Origin: Bryoerythrophyllum caledonicum
Lineage: Eukaryota; Streptophyta; Bryopsida; Pottiales; Pottiaceae
Assembly: GCA_963971425.1 (NCBI GenBank)
Contig: OZ020517.1
Span: 11,348,501-11,412,500 of the forward strand
Direction: 5' to 3'
Length of the DNA stretch: 64,000 nucleotides
A program made the position numbers and the translations under genes. Position 1 is the stretch's first letter; every line of letters starts with the position of its first letter. Below the pieces are notes generated by a model, which ran no database searches, had not been told where the DNA came from, and was given only the letters and a program-made list of their open reading frames with translations. Shown here piece after piece: positions 33,237 to 44,640 of this stretch.

Positions 33237-34776
33237 TAGAATATACCCATTCACCCCCTTCTCCCTTATTCCTTCCTCCTCGAAACCAAAACATTAGCAC
33301 TAACAATGAAAATACAAACATCATGACATGGAATGCGTCATCTCTAAACACCGCTCTCCCGAGCTTACAAACGTTGACCACATGTATAGAAACACCACCA
33401 GCCCTCATAGTCATTCAAGAAACAAAAATATCCACCACAAATTCTACAAAACACATCAAAAACATATTCCAACGCTATAAACTTATCTTTAATAACACAC
33501 ATGCACCATCAAGATGCATCCAACAACGGAGACCATACACACTGGGCCGCGGTGGCCTCCTTATACTAATACACAAAAAATGGGCCTTCCTGGGGAACAT
33601 CAAAAAAATTCCTACTCCAATGCACATATCTCCCTACCTTCAAAAAATTAGAATTACTAATCAACCACTACAACCATGGTTAAGCTTTCACATGTATATG
33701 CCATCTCACTCCGAAGATATTGGATTCATTATAGACATACAAAACACTATTACATCTTAAATGAATCATAATCCTAATCACACTTACATATTATGTGGAG
33801 ACTTTAACAGAGATATAGCATTAATTGGTCAACAAAATAGAAATCATAACACCTCCTCTCAAACCATAGACTATCAATGGCGCCACTTCACAGAAAACCT
33901 AGACCCAACCTACATAAATACTGATACACAATACTCCAGACAAGGCGGCTATAACTATAGTGATTGGAGCCTAATAGACGGATTCTATATAAATACAAAT
34001 AATAATACACAATACACTTCCACAACAAACAAAGACATTATCCTCAACTCAGATCATTCGCCTATACAACTTCACATCCCAAATAACATATTAATTAGTC
34101 GTACCTCTATAATCCCAAATAACGTATTAATTAGTCGTACCTCTATAATCCCAAATAACGTATTAATTAGTCGTACCTCTATAATCACAAATAATGCCAC
34201 TAAACCCATATTCAACCCCATCCCAAAAGATAACTAAGAAAAATTCAACACAAAGTTCTTTGAAGAAAACTCTATGCAAATTGACTCTATCACAAACATC
34301 CTTGAAAACAATAACCAACTCTCTCAAACACAATGGCACGAAACGTGCCACACCCTAGACACACTTATCAATTATATCTCCGATACATTGGAACAAACTT
34401 GTAAAGCCCAACCAATACGACAAATGACAAACCAAACATTACAACAAGGCAGTTACTTATCCCGCAAACTTTCTAAAATATGGAAACATCACCTAGCCAC
34501 ATACCATATAACACGAAAAACTATTAGAATCGTAAAAAATAACCCACAATGGCATAACCATCCCATATGTAACGAGTTACTAACTTTGCACCATACCCAA
34601 ATTCTTGTCCCACATCCCGTGGACCTACTCCATGATACATGAATAAAAGACATTGCACTAATCCCAAAAAATGCCAATATACAAGCCTGTAAAGTAACCA
34701 CAAAATACTCCAAAGATAATATTAAAAAAATCATCTCAAAATATAGACAATTATTCGAAACTAGCCCTAAGACAAA
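33237..34776 (+). mobile_element. LINE fragment 1: APE-type endonuclease, truncated both ends
   Basis: Matches the LINE at 56555-59396 across its whole length, but lacks RT and everything after. Codes for an APE-type (exonuclease-endonuclease-phosphatase) domain: ITWNASS near the start, IQETKI, then GDFNRD (33797) and SDHSP (34049), which include the catalytic and metal-binding residues. This nuclease nicks target DNA in non-LTR retrotransposition. The frame carries stops, for example TAA at 33758 where the sister copy has CAA. A 36-bp unit is present three times in frame at 34079-34186. Homology ends near 34776. Confidence 0.8.
34079..34186 (+). repeat. In-frame 36-bp triplication within the LINE
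   Basis: Three copies of a 12-codon unit (PNNVLISRTSII) follow the SDHSP motif. The homologous site in the 56-64 kb LINE has one copy, so the expansion is specific to this fragment. Confidence 0.85.
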
Positions 34777-35218
34777 CAATACATTTTGTCATACAAATTC
34801 AGATGCTCAATTCTAGATTGGCTCGCTTTGTTGTGTTTCCTCATTCCATGGTGTATTGAGAGGATATTGAGGAAAAGGGATATAGGACGGTTTCATACAG
34901 GACTTGTGCCGTATGTGAACTCCCTTTTCCGCACTCTGATGTGTTATTCTGCTGTTGCCACTACGTGTATCATCCTTGGTGTGCGAGAATGTGGTTTAAG
35001 GATAATTTAAAGTGTGCTATCAATGAATGCGGAGTGGTCCATCCTTCTTAGTATACAAGTCACGGGTTCCGGGAGCTGCCGGTTGAGCTCCAAGAGAGGG
35101 CTCAATATCTAGACCTTGACATCGCTAGAGCGTTGGCAATATCTACGAGGACAATGGCGGCAAAGACAATACAACCTGAAATTGGTTAGTGCCTACTCCA
35201 CGTGTGTGCTCTCTATGA
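34777..35218. other. Spacer between LINE fragment and chromovirus
   Basis: No recognised coding sequence. A 74-codon frame at 34786 has no domain. Confidence 0.35.
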
Positions 35219-35223
35219 TCTGC

Positions 35224-35679
35224 TATTACGGACATACCTTAGAAGATATATTAGAAAGTCTTAGAAGACTCTAGAAGTTTTTAGACGACTCTAGAAAGAC
35301 TCTAGAAGGTTCTGGAAGACTCTAGAAGACCCTGGAAAACTCTAGAAGATTCTAGAAAACCTTAGAAGATTCTAGGAGACTCTAGGAAGTTGTTAGAGAA
35401 GCTTTTTATAGGAAGTTGTTAGAGAAGCTTCGTAGTTCTTAGGAAGTTACTGAAGAAGCTTCTTAGCTTGCGTGGAAGTCGCTCGAGAAGCTTCCATAAG
35501 GGCCATACGCCAACAGTATAAATAGGAGTCGAGGCTAAAGGTGTCTTCAGTCTTGACAACTCACTCTTGTGGTCTAGCCAAGGCCTTCTTGTACCTTGTT
35601 CTTGTTCTAGTTCTTGTTCTAATATCAAATTAGCTCTCTCTCTTGCCTTCAATCCTTCTTCTAAGTTTGGTCCCTGACA
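35224..35679 (+). repeat. Chromovirus 5' LTR
   Basis: 456 bp; starts TATTACGG, a mutated form of the TGTTACG seen at the other LTR, and ends CCCTGACA. Contains a run of AGACTCTAGAA-type short repeats in U3 and TATAAATA at 35517-35524. No canonical TGG primer-binding site follows; the next bases are GTTTATCGAGACTAAC, so priming may use another tRNA region or a self-primer. Confidence 0.92.
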
Positions 35680-35952
35680 GTTTATCGAGACTAACTTCAT
35701 TCTTAATACCAGAGTTAGACTCTTTCTAGAGAGTGTGGATCACCCTTCTTCTTGCAAGGTGCACTAACGCATTAGAAGTTGCGGATTATCCTCTTCTAAA
35801 CTGATATTTCTTTCTTCACAATATTGAAGCTTTATTTTTTGTGAGAGAGTGGATCATCCCTCTCCTTAAAAGTATTATGGCGTTTTAGAGGTTGCGGATT
35901 ACCCTCCTCTAGACCAATATTGTGTTTCTTTAGATTCATTTTTTTCTTCAGA

Positions 35953-36717
35953 ATGACTGGAGGTCAAAATATCTGTATGACTGAAACTTCTGAATCCAAG
36001 TTAGACGCAATCATGAACGCTCTCGCGGCTTTATCAATTAGAACTGCGGAGATTAAAGGAGTTATTGCAAGAATTCATAACGATGGTACATCTGGGACAG
36101 CTCAAGTTGGAGTTCACCAACTTCATACTTCTACGCCGGAAGAAGCAAGTTCTCATATAGTTCGACAAGGCCTACTTGTTCAACAACAGAAAGAGCCTCA
36201 AATTAGCCTTCCAGATAAGTTTGATGGTACACGCTCTAAGTTTCGAGGATTCATCAATCAAATTCGATTAATAACAGTTTTACAGCCTGAACGCTATCTA
36301 ACGGAAGAATCGTGTGTTGGATTGGTTGGAATCTTATTTACAGGGCAAGCTTTATCATGGTTTGCTCCGTTGTTCGAGAAAGGCTCATCAATTTTGAACA
36401 ACTTTGAAACCTTTTTGGAGGCATTTGCGGAAGCATTTGGAGAACATGACAAAGCACGATGGGCTACAATAAAGATTCGATCACTCCGACAAGGAGCACG
36501 TTCGACATTAATCTATGCATCAGATTTCAGGCAATTAGTGTCCGACATCAGCTGGGACGAAGAAGCCTTGATTAGTCAGTTCTATTGGGGTTTACGAGAC
36601 GATGTGAAGGATTTACTATTGACTCTTCCTGACCCACGAACATTGAATGAAGCCATTAGTCAAGCCGTGAAGTGCGATAATAGATTGTTTCAATGGCGCC
36701 AAGATCAACGCTCCTAG
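35953..36717 (+). CDS. gag: Chromovirus Gag
   Basis: 254 residues from the ATG at 35953 to TAG at 36715. A Gln-rich N-terminus is followed by the gypsy-type capsid region (PDKFDGTRSKFRGFINQI, then ALSWFAPLFE). After the stop and a frameshift in a run of eight A residues (36842-36849), a CCHC zinc knuckle (CSYCGDEGHKAGNC, from 36872) appears in another frame; it was probably the C-terminus of the original Gag. Gag forms the particle and binds element RNA. Confidence 0.8.
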   Translation: MTGGQNICMTETSESKLDAIMNALAALSIRTAEIKGVIARIHNDGTSGTAQVGVHQLHTSTPEEASSHIVRQGLLVQQQKEPQISLPDKFDGTRSKFRGFINQIRLITVLQPERYLTEESCVGLVGILFTGQALSWFAPLFEKGSSILNNFETFLEAFAEAFGEHDKARWATIKIRSLRQGARSTLIYASDFRQLVSDISWDEEALISQFYWGLRDDVKDLLLTLPDPRTLNEAISQAVKCDNRLFQWRQDQRS

Positions 36718-36871
36718 ACTTCATCAAGACAAGATACGACCCGTCACGCTCCAACCATGTCGGCAAGCAGTCTGAATTCACATTCAGATGTAGAAGACAA
36801 GCAAATTGATGCGGTACGATTTAAACCTCTTACTCCAGAAGAAAAAAAAGCGTCGTGTGGAGAAAAAATTA

Positions 36872-36985
36872 TGTTCGTATTGCGGTGACGAAGGTCACAA
36901 GGCTGGAAATTGTCCGAAGAAACAGAATCGACGCATCATCAAGACCAGAGGCACAATCATTCAGGAAAATGAAGATGCCTAGCGA
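36872..36985 (+). pseudogene. Displaced Gag zinc knuckle
   Basis: CCHC box C-x2-C-x4-H-x4-C followed by a basic tail, ending at TAG 36979. Frame +1 relative to gag. Shows that the upstream A-tract length has changed. Confidence 0.7.
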
Positions 36986-37077
36986 CAATAGGAACTGTGC
37001 GGCTGGACAATTCGGTTACACAACAACAATGAGGTTCCTATCTTTCCGCTCAACCTGCCCGTTGCTTTACAGTCCCC

Positions 37078-40000
37078 TTGTCTTTAGGCCCTCAAAACCT
37101 CAAAACCTTAGCTTTATTAGATTCAGGAGCCTCAACTTGTTTTTTAGATGAAGCCTTTGCCAAAGATCATAAAATTCCTCTTATACAGAAATCCAAACAT
37201 GTTCATGAAGAAATAATAGATGGACGACCTTTGTCCTCTGGAAGTGTCACTCATGAATCAATACCTATAGAAGTGACATTTGCAGGCCATAATAGCCGTA
37301 TTATTTTCAATATCATTAGAACCCCGTCAAATCCTGTCATTTTTGGCCTTTCATGGTTAGAAAAGCATAACCCATCTATAGATTGGAAGTTGCGGAAGAT
37401 GATATTCTCTACAGAACGTTCCAAGAAAAAACTTGTTAAAAAATTGCCAATCAAGAAGCCCTTATTTATTGGAGCAAGAGCATTCGTAAGATCGTCGAAG
37501 GAGGATACTTCAATTGTTATCTATGCGGCTCTAATTTGCGAAAAAAAGACTCTTGCAACAAGTATACCTGAGCAGTATAAGGATTTTGAAGATGTGTTTC
37601 AGAAGAAGAACACCGACATGCTACCGAAATACCGACCATATGATTGTGCCATAGACTTACAAGAAGGTGCGCAACTACCTTTTGGCCCAATTTATAATCT
37701 ATCGCAAATAGAGTTGACGGAGTTATGTCAATACATTGACGAGAATCTAGCCAAGAATTTCATTCGGCACTCAAAGTCACCGGCGGGGGCACCCATCTTA
37801 TTTGTAAAGAAGAAAGATGGTTCTCTACGGATGTGCGTAGACTATCGAGGTCTCAACAAGGTAACAAAGAAGAATCGCTATCCGCTACCTTTGATCTACA
37901 GTCTTCTTGAACAACTTGGGAGCGCCAAGATCTTTACAAAGATTGATCTAAGGGGAGCTTACAACCTTGTGCGAATCAAGGAAGGAGATGAATGGAAGAC
38001 AGCCTTTTGTACGAGGTATGGCGATTTTGAATATAATGTCATGCCTTTTACTCTTACCAACGCTCCGGCAGTTTTTCAACACATGATGAATGACATTTTT
38101 CGAGAACACCTGGACGATTTTGTTGTCATCTATTTAGATGATATTTTGATATTTTCTAAGAACCAAGACGAGCACGAGAAACTCGTTCGTTTGGTCCTCG
38201 AAAAATTACGCAAGCGGGGACTCTATGCCAAACTTGAAAAGTGTATGTTTCACCAACTTGAGACGGAATTTCTAGGATACATTGCAACAACGGAGGGCTT
38301 GAAGATGGATCCCAAGAAGGTGGAAGCAATCATGTGCTGGGAAGTTCCAAAGACGGTTAGAGACGTACAATGTTTTTTTGGATTTGCTGATTTTTATCGA
38401 GTCTTTATCAAGAATTACTCCCGAATAGCTGCTCCGCTCACTCGCTTGACTTGTAAAGACAAGCTTGAATGGGGGCCTCTAGCAGAGAAAACGTTTCAAG
38501 ATCTTAAAACGGCATTTACCACGGCTCCAATCTTGGTACATCCGGACTTTACAAAGGCTTTCTATTTAAAAACTGATGCTTCGGATTTTGCTTTAGGAGC
38601 TGTACTTTCACAAATGGGCGAAGGCGAGAAGCTCCATCCAGTTGCGTTCTATTCTCGTAAGTTTTCTGCTGCTGAGGTTAACTATGAGATCCACGACAAG
38701 GAACTTCTTGCTATTGTGGATTCCTTTCAAGAGTGGCGCCACTTTCTTCAAGGAGCGGCGCATCCGGTGACTGTATATACAGATTACAAGAACTTGGAGT
38801 ATTTCATGTCCGCCCGGGTTTTGAATCGTCGTCAAGCTCGATGGAATATGTCGCTATCTCAATTTGACTTTGTTATCACTTATCGACCTGGTAAGCAATA
38901 AGGTCTATCAGATGCACTATCGAGGAGATCGTATCTTACGCCACGGGTCGGAGAAACAACGTTTGATCAACAATGTACGACATTGTTGAAGCCCGAGCAC
39001 TTTCAGCTTTCCGCTGCGATTGTGTCAATTGATGCTGACTTCTTCAACCAGGTACGTGCAACGACCATTGAAGATTCTATAGCTCTTGATTTCAAACAAC
39101 GTGTCAATAATGGCAATTTCAAGGTAGAAGGCGATCTTTTGTACTTTGAAGAGCGACTATATATCCCAAAAGGGCATGTACGACTTCGAGTTCTTCAATC
39201 TCTTCACGACTTTCCAACCACGGGACATTTTGGATTCAGCAAGACATTAGAACTTATTTCCCGAGATTTCTGGTGGCCCAAGATGTGGAAGGATGTGAAG
39301 GATTTTGTCACCTCTTGTGACATTTGTTCAAGGTCAAAGAATCCTCGGCATCGCCCTTATGGTCTTCTACAACCTTTGTCTATTCCGCGTCGACCATGGT
39401 CTTCAATTTCTATGGACTTCATTACGGATTTACCGCTATCAAATTCTTTTGATAGCATCTTTGTTGTGGTCGATTGACTACAAAGATGGCACACTTTATT
39501 CCTTGTAAGAAGACATCATCAAGCGAAGACACGGAAAGATTTTTCCTTGATAACGTTTACCGATATCATGGCCTACCAGACGACATCGTATCCGATCGAG
39601 GTACCCAGTTTGTATCAAAGTTCTGGAGATCTCTTTTTGCTATATTGAAGGTAGATATCAAGCTTTCTTCGGCTTTCCATCCTCAAACCGACGGCCAAAC
39701 GGAACGGGTTAATCAAGTCTTGGAGCAATATTTACGATGCAGCATCAACTATCAGCAAGACAACTGGACGACATATCTATCGCTCGCAAAGTTTGCATGT
39801 AACAATACTCTCCATGCTTCAACTCAGCACACGCCATTTTTTTCAATTATGGCTATCATCCGAAGCTTGATTTGCTGACTTTACCAACCACTAACAATCC
39901 AACGGCTGAGGACTATGCGAATCAACTATTACAGCTTCTAAATATTTTGAAGCTTCAACTACAAACGGCCCAAGATTCTTACAAGGCAGCTGCAGATAAA

Positions 40001-40468
40001 TTTCGGACTCAAGCACCGCCTTTCCACGTTGGAGATAAAGTATGGCTTCTTCGACGGAATATCAAGACCAAGCGGCCTTGTGATAAGTTGGACTACCAAC
40101 AATTGGGCCCATTTGTCATCGAGAAGCAAATCAATCCAGTGGCATTCCGTCTAGAGTTACCATCTACAATGAAGGTACATCCAGTTTTTCGTGTTTCCCT
40201 TCTAGAGCCTTACAAGGAATCATCCATTCCTGGAAGACGACAATCGGTACCACCTTCCATTGAAATCGATAATCATATGGAATATGAGGTGGAAAAAGTT
40301 TTTGATTCTCGCCATAAATATGGCAAGTTGGAGTATTTTATTCATTGGCACGGCTATGATATCAATGAGCAAACGTGGGAACTAGCGGAAAATTTGGATA
40401 ATGCGCCGCAAAAAGTCCAGGAGTTTCATCAGTGCTATCCTGATAAGCCAAAGCCTTTCCAGCAATAA
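37078..40468 (+). pseudogene. pol: Chromovirus Pol with chromodomain, broken
   Basis: Protease (LLDSGAST near 37110), RT (VDYRGLNK; LPLI; catalytic YLDDILIFSKN near 38130), RNase H (KTDASDFALGAVL near 38570), integrase zinc-binding H/C region and core (FPTTGHFGFSK, CDICSRSK, then DFITDLPL and DRGTQF) and a C-terminal chromodomain (EVEKVFDSRHK ... YFIHWHGYD ... TWELAENL, 40280-40420). Breaks: TAA at 38899 (CAA in relatives), a TGA plus one-base loss near 39475, and a frameshift in a T-run near 39837. The catalytic residues themselves are kept. The chromodomain is expected to guide integration to marked chromatin. Confidence 0.9.
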
Positions 40469-40629
40469 CTTCTTCTTGACAATTCTTGACCTCTGACCTT
40501 ACGAAGAACTTAGAAGGGGAGGAAAGAACCTGTGAACCGGTGGTTAGAAAGTATAAATTGCCGCTTAAGTTCATTATTTTATGCCTATAGTTTGTTTTCT
40601 CTATTGTTGCCTAGTTTAGTTTCTACGTT

Positions 40630-41016
40630 ATGGAGAGCCAGGAGATAGATACTATGCCAGTCATGTTATCTCAGCCTAGTAGCTCACGAAGACGACCTCG
40701 AGACGAAGAGCCACCTACACCGCGAAGGCAACCTTGAGATGAAGAACCACCCGCACCACGAAGACGACGAAGGATACCGAGTAACAGGTCCCTAGTGATT
40801 GTGTTTGAAGTAGAGCCTGCCTACGACGGTATCACCGAGGGAGTTTTTGCAGGACAGTTCCACAATGAAGACACTGAAGTTCATGTCTAGTTGGAAGTTG
40901 AAGGCGTTGGACACTACCGATGGCTGCAAGGACCGATGAACCACCTACCTCGAGAACGACAATTGGAGTTTATCGCAAATTGTATGCAAAAAAATTTCAA
41001 CTTTTTACGATGGTAG
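40630..41016 (+). pseudogene. Extra ORF between chromodomain and 3' LTR
   Basis: A 128-codon frame from ATG 40630 to TAG 41014 with two internal stops, each one step from CGA or CAG. N-terminus is Arg/Pro/Glu-rich with a duplicated RRPRDEEPPTPRRQP-like segment. The C-terminal half is acidic then mixed (FEVEPAYDGI, GHYRWLQGPM). Not part of integrase or chromodomain. No family recognised. Third ORFs at this position occur in some plant gypsy elements; here it may be a structural or regulatory protein. Confidence 0.45.
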
Positions 41017-41068
41017 GCTTGCAACAACCTAGACTTTTCGGAGACCTCGAAGCTAAAGGAGGGGGTAA

Positions 41069-41498
41069 TGTTACGAACATACCTTAGAAGACACGTTAGA
41101 AAGTCTTAGAAGACTCTAGAAGTTTCTAGAAGACTCTAGGAAGACTCTAGAAGGTTCTGGAAGACTCTAGAAGACCCTGGAAAACTCTAAAAGATTCTAG
41201 GAGACTCTAGGAAGTTGTTAGAGAAGCTTCTTATAGGAAGTTGTTAGAGAAGCTTCATAATTCTTAGGAAGTTACTAGAGAAGCTTCTTAGCTTGTGTGG
41301 AAGTCGCTCGAGAAGCTTCCATAAGGGCCTTACGCCAACAGTATAAATAGGAGTCGAGGCTAAAGGTGTCTTCAGTCTCGACAACTCATTCTTGTGGTCT
41401 AGCCAAAGCCTTCTTGTACCTTGTTCTAGTTCTTGTTCTAATATCAAGTTAGCTCTCTCTCTTGCCTTCAATCCTTGTTCTGAGTTGGGTCCCTGACA
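41069..41498 (+). repeat. Chromovirus 3' LTR
   Basis: 430 bp, TGTTACGAACATACC to CCCTGACA, with TATAAATA at 41342-41349. Differs from the 5' LTR by substitutions and a net loss of about 26 bp in the short-repeat region. Confidence 0.92.
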
Positions 41499-41726
41499 TC
41501 TGCTAGGACACTTTTATTTAATAGTGCACCTCATTGTTTATGGTATATAAAATGTCTATATTTGTAAACTTTAGCCATATTCAAAATGTCAAAACGGATA
41601 TTAGGATATTTTGTGGTTTTACCACGTTTGTAGTAGTGCATAGTGTCTTAGTATAAGTTGCATACTCTGAGCTGTTGAGGTTTAATGTGTAAGTAGCAAT
41701 AAATACTACTCACATGTTGTGTACAG

Positions 41727-41850
41727 TGTTTGAGTAGTACTACATAGTGTCTGAGTAGTACTACATAGTGTCCGAGTAGTACTACATAGTGTCCGAGTAG
41801 TAGTCCATAGTATCTAAGTAGTACTATATATTGTTTGAGTAGGATTGTAG
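41727..41850 (+). repeat. 21-bp tandem repeat (~6 copies)
   Basis: Unit TAGTGTCTGAGTAGTACTAC plus A, with C/T variation at the fourth to eighth bases. A looser echo continues to about 41990. Confidence 0.85.
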
Positions 41851-42479
41851 AGTCTCTGATGTTGTGCATTGCGATTGAGTAGTAGTTCTTGTACATATTC
41901 TGAGCTGTTGTGCTTAATGTGTAAGTAGTAGTATATACTTTTGAGATGTTGTGCACAGTGTTTGAGTAGTAGGGCATGAAAAAATGACTGAGTAGAGCTC
42001 CGAGATTTGTGATGAGGGGAGTGGAAGGACTAAGTCTCAGAAGCCAACATTCGAACAGCAACAGGTGGCTAGAGTTGTTGTGGAGCCCTCGTTTGTGGTG
42101 GAGCTGAGGCTAGTCTGATCGTTTGCAGAGCTACGTGAGAGTTGGAGAAGTTGAATCGGGCTCTTATCAAGATCTGTGGTAGAAGCGTTTGCAAAGAGAG
42201 CGTAGATGTGCTAGATCTGAAGTGGTAGTAACTGAAGGCAGGGATACTAGTGTTGGTACTCAGATCTGAGCCTCCAGCTATACTCCTAAGCGGCGAATCC
42301 ATCTAGGTCTGATACTTGCAGACAAGATCTGCAAACCTCCAGTAGCCGTTCCACCTCCCCAACCCACACAATCAGCATTCACCATTAAAAATCTCCATCC
42401 TCAATATCGGCTAGAGTTGTCCTTCGGCGACAGCCTTATTCACGTTTTGATACCAGCACTAGAGATACGCATTTCTTCC
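41851..42479. other. Non-coding stretch
   Basis: No exon recognised between the 21-bp repeat and the MITE. Confidence 0.35.
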
Positions 42480-42483
42480 CATT

Positions 42484-42720
42484 AACACCATATTCATTAT
42501 ATTGGGAGATTTCCAAGACTTTGAAAGGTATGAATGGTTTTCCCAATAGAAATTGTTTGTGCACATTCAGCTCGACTCGAGCTGAATATGTACCCATATC
42601 GTATATATAGGACAAATTTCATTGTGTAAATTCACTAAACATTTGCATGTATAGGTCGACTTAAGCTTCATATAATATTTTGGGAGGCTCCCAATCTCCC
42701 AATATAATGAATATGGTGTT
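42484..42720. mobile_element. 237-bp MITE with ~28-bp inverted ends
   Basis: Ends are AACACCATATTCATTATATT... and its reverse complement at 42693-42720. CATT is present on both sides (42480-42483 and 42721-42724) as a likely target duplication. The interior contains the palindrome CAGCTCGACTCGAGCTG near 42574 and no coding capacity. Superfamily unclear. Confidence 0.8.
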
Positions 42721-42724
42721 CATT

Positions 42725-44586
42725 TCGTTCCTTGCATCAGATCCATTTGCTTTCATTTGCAATCATTCCTTAGAGGCCTCTTGCTTAACAAATTCCTTAG
42801 GCAGCACAACACATATAATAGATGCATAAGAAATTGTGCTAGATTCAAAATTTTGGTAAAATCACTTTGTATGCGGAAGCTCTAGCAAAATTTAGGTAGA
42901 ATTAAATATATCGACAACCACGAAGGGCGCGACTTCAAGGTTATTATAGGCGGAGACAATTCAAAGGAGCAACCAAGGCAGGAACTCAAGACTCAACAAC
43001 ATCAAACCAAGACGCATAAAAATGAACACAACAACCACAGTCGCCGCATCACCAAAGCCAAGGAAGTATTGGCCCTGAACGACCTGATCAAATCCAGACA
43101 TCAAGACCAAACAACGTGGATACTAAACGCCCAAACAACAAGATCCGAACAACTACACGACAACTCATACACCAGATCAACACAAGAACCGGACACAACA
43201 ACAGGAGTACAAGTATACTCACTACGACCTGCCTCCAAAAGTTGCCGCAGATACCAATCTTCCAGGTTGAAGACTCATCCTCCCAAGAGCCGACGCTGGA
43301 CAGACCTTGACCCCCGGGCAAACGGTTGGACCTCACCAACAGGAGCAGACCATCCTAGACCCTCGACCCCAAGTAGACGGACCTCACTAACTAGACTTGA
43401 TCAACACAAAACCAGGGCCTCAAAACCACAGCCTCAAAACCACAGATAGACTCCCTTAAACCCCGACGTATTAGGAACCTGCACTTTGACACCAACACTC
43501 GTCCACAACAACACCCGGTTGGAACTACACCAAATGCTTGAACACCCGTGCCAGACCTACACCAGCACCCAACGCTTGAACTGAACCTGCACCAACACCC
43601 GACTGGAGCCACAACAACACCTGACACCTAAACCTCAGCCACACTCAACAACCGCCAAGATCTACACCCCACACACACGACAAGACCTCAACAACAAAAC
43701 TGCACCTTCCCCCCGAAATCACAAGAAGATTGCATGCATGCCAAGACTTCAGGCATCAACGCGACAATCCTCAACCACGCGAATCAGCACCAAATCCTGA
43801 TCCATCTCCACAGGCTCACAGTCAACCTCTGCCATCATCGCCGATACAAGACCAGTTCTATACCCCTAGTCAAAAGCGCTACTCCAGATGGACATCATCA
43901 TCCAAGTCGACTCCAGGGTCAAAGCACACTACGGTTGTACGAATTTGTAGTCACGGTACAATTTCACGGCCTGGTATAAGTTTGGACTCAATTTTAGACT
44001 AGATTTTTTTATATTTCGGAGAAAATTTTTAGTAGGTATAGTCCTAGATCTTGCATACATTGAAGAACTGAAATCGAAATAGTCATTGCATAAAATGAAA
44101 CCCTCAAAATGAGTACAAACATAAAACGTTGGTACTGTCAGAGTTCAGGTTTCACATGTTTGTACTCATTATGATGATTTTTAATTATCATTTTTACATT
44201 TTAAATAGCTATATATGATCCCCTATTCTTTGGCTACCACGCCTTGCTATTTATATAGATAAAATGATAGCCAATAAATAATAAATGTAACAAATGTGTT
44301 TTTTTTTTGGGATCCAAAACATGAGTTTAACGTCTTTTTTTTCCATTTTTTTTAAATATTGGCGTTTAGGGACTATATGTCTAGGGCGGCCAACAATTGA
44401 ATTTTGAAAAAAAAATCTTTCTCCTCATTTCTTGCATTGAAGATTATACTCCCTATTTTGCCATAGTTTTGTTAAAATTCTCAATGTGTGAATTGAAATT
44501 GGATGTCAATAGGTACGACAAATCCACCATATGCACGATAGGAAAGATACTTATAAACCCGATTTTAATTTGGAGACTTTAAATAT
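42725..44586 (+). other. CA-rich low-complexity leader-like region
   Basis: Rich in ACAACA/CCAA with many open frames of Thr/Pro/Gln bias (for example 43069-43449), none with a domain. Similar in texture to 47.9-48.8 and 50.0-51.5 kb. Probably untranslated leader of LINE copies whose ORF1 lies downstream. Confidence 0.35.
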
Positions 44587-44622
44587 TGTACAATTTGTAC
44601 ATGTTGTACAATTTGTACAACG
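44587..44622. repeat. Palindromic TTGTACAA cluster
   Basis: TTGTACAATTTGTACA is duplicated around ATG, giving overlapping perfect palindromes. Significance unknown. Confidence 0.6.
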
Positions 44623-44640
44623 GCCAGGGGGTCGACCGTA

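Larger units (their letters stand above)
35224..41498 (+). mobile_element. Complete Ty3/gypsy chromovirus, decayed
   Basis: A 6,275-bp LTR retrotransposon flanked by the 5-bp target duplication TCTGC (35219-35223 and 41499-41503). Order: LTR, gag, zinc knuckle, protease, RT, RNase H, integrase, chromodomain, extra ORF, polypurine tract (AAAGGAGGGGG at 41055-41065) and LTR. RT-integrase-chromodomain order and the sequence style place it among chromoviruses, resembling the group known from fungi and non-seed plants. It holds several frameshifts and stops, so this copy is not autonomous. LTRs differ by scattered changes and small gaps, so the insertion is not very recent. Confidence 0.93.

Noticed and set aside
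41642..42302. Minus-strand ORFs over the 21-bp repeat
   Set aside because: Open because of the tandem repeat; no domain.
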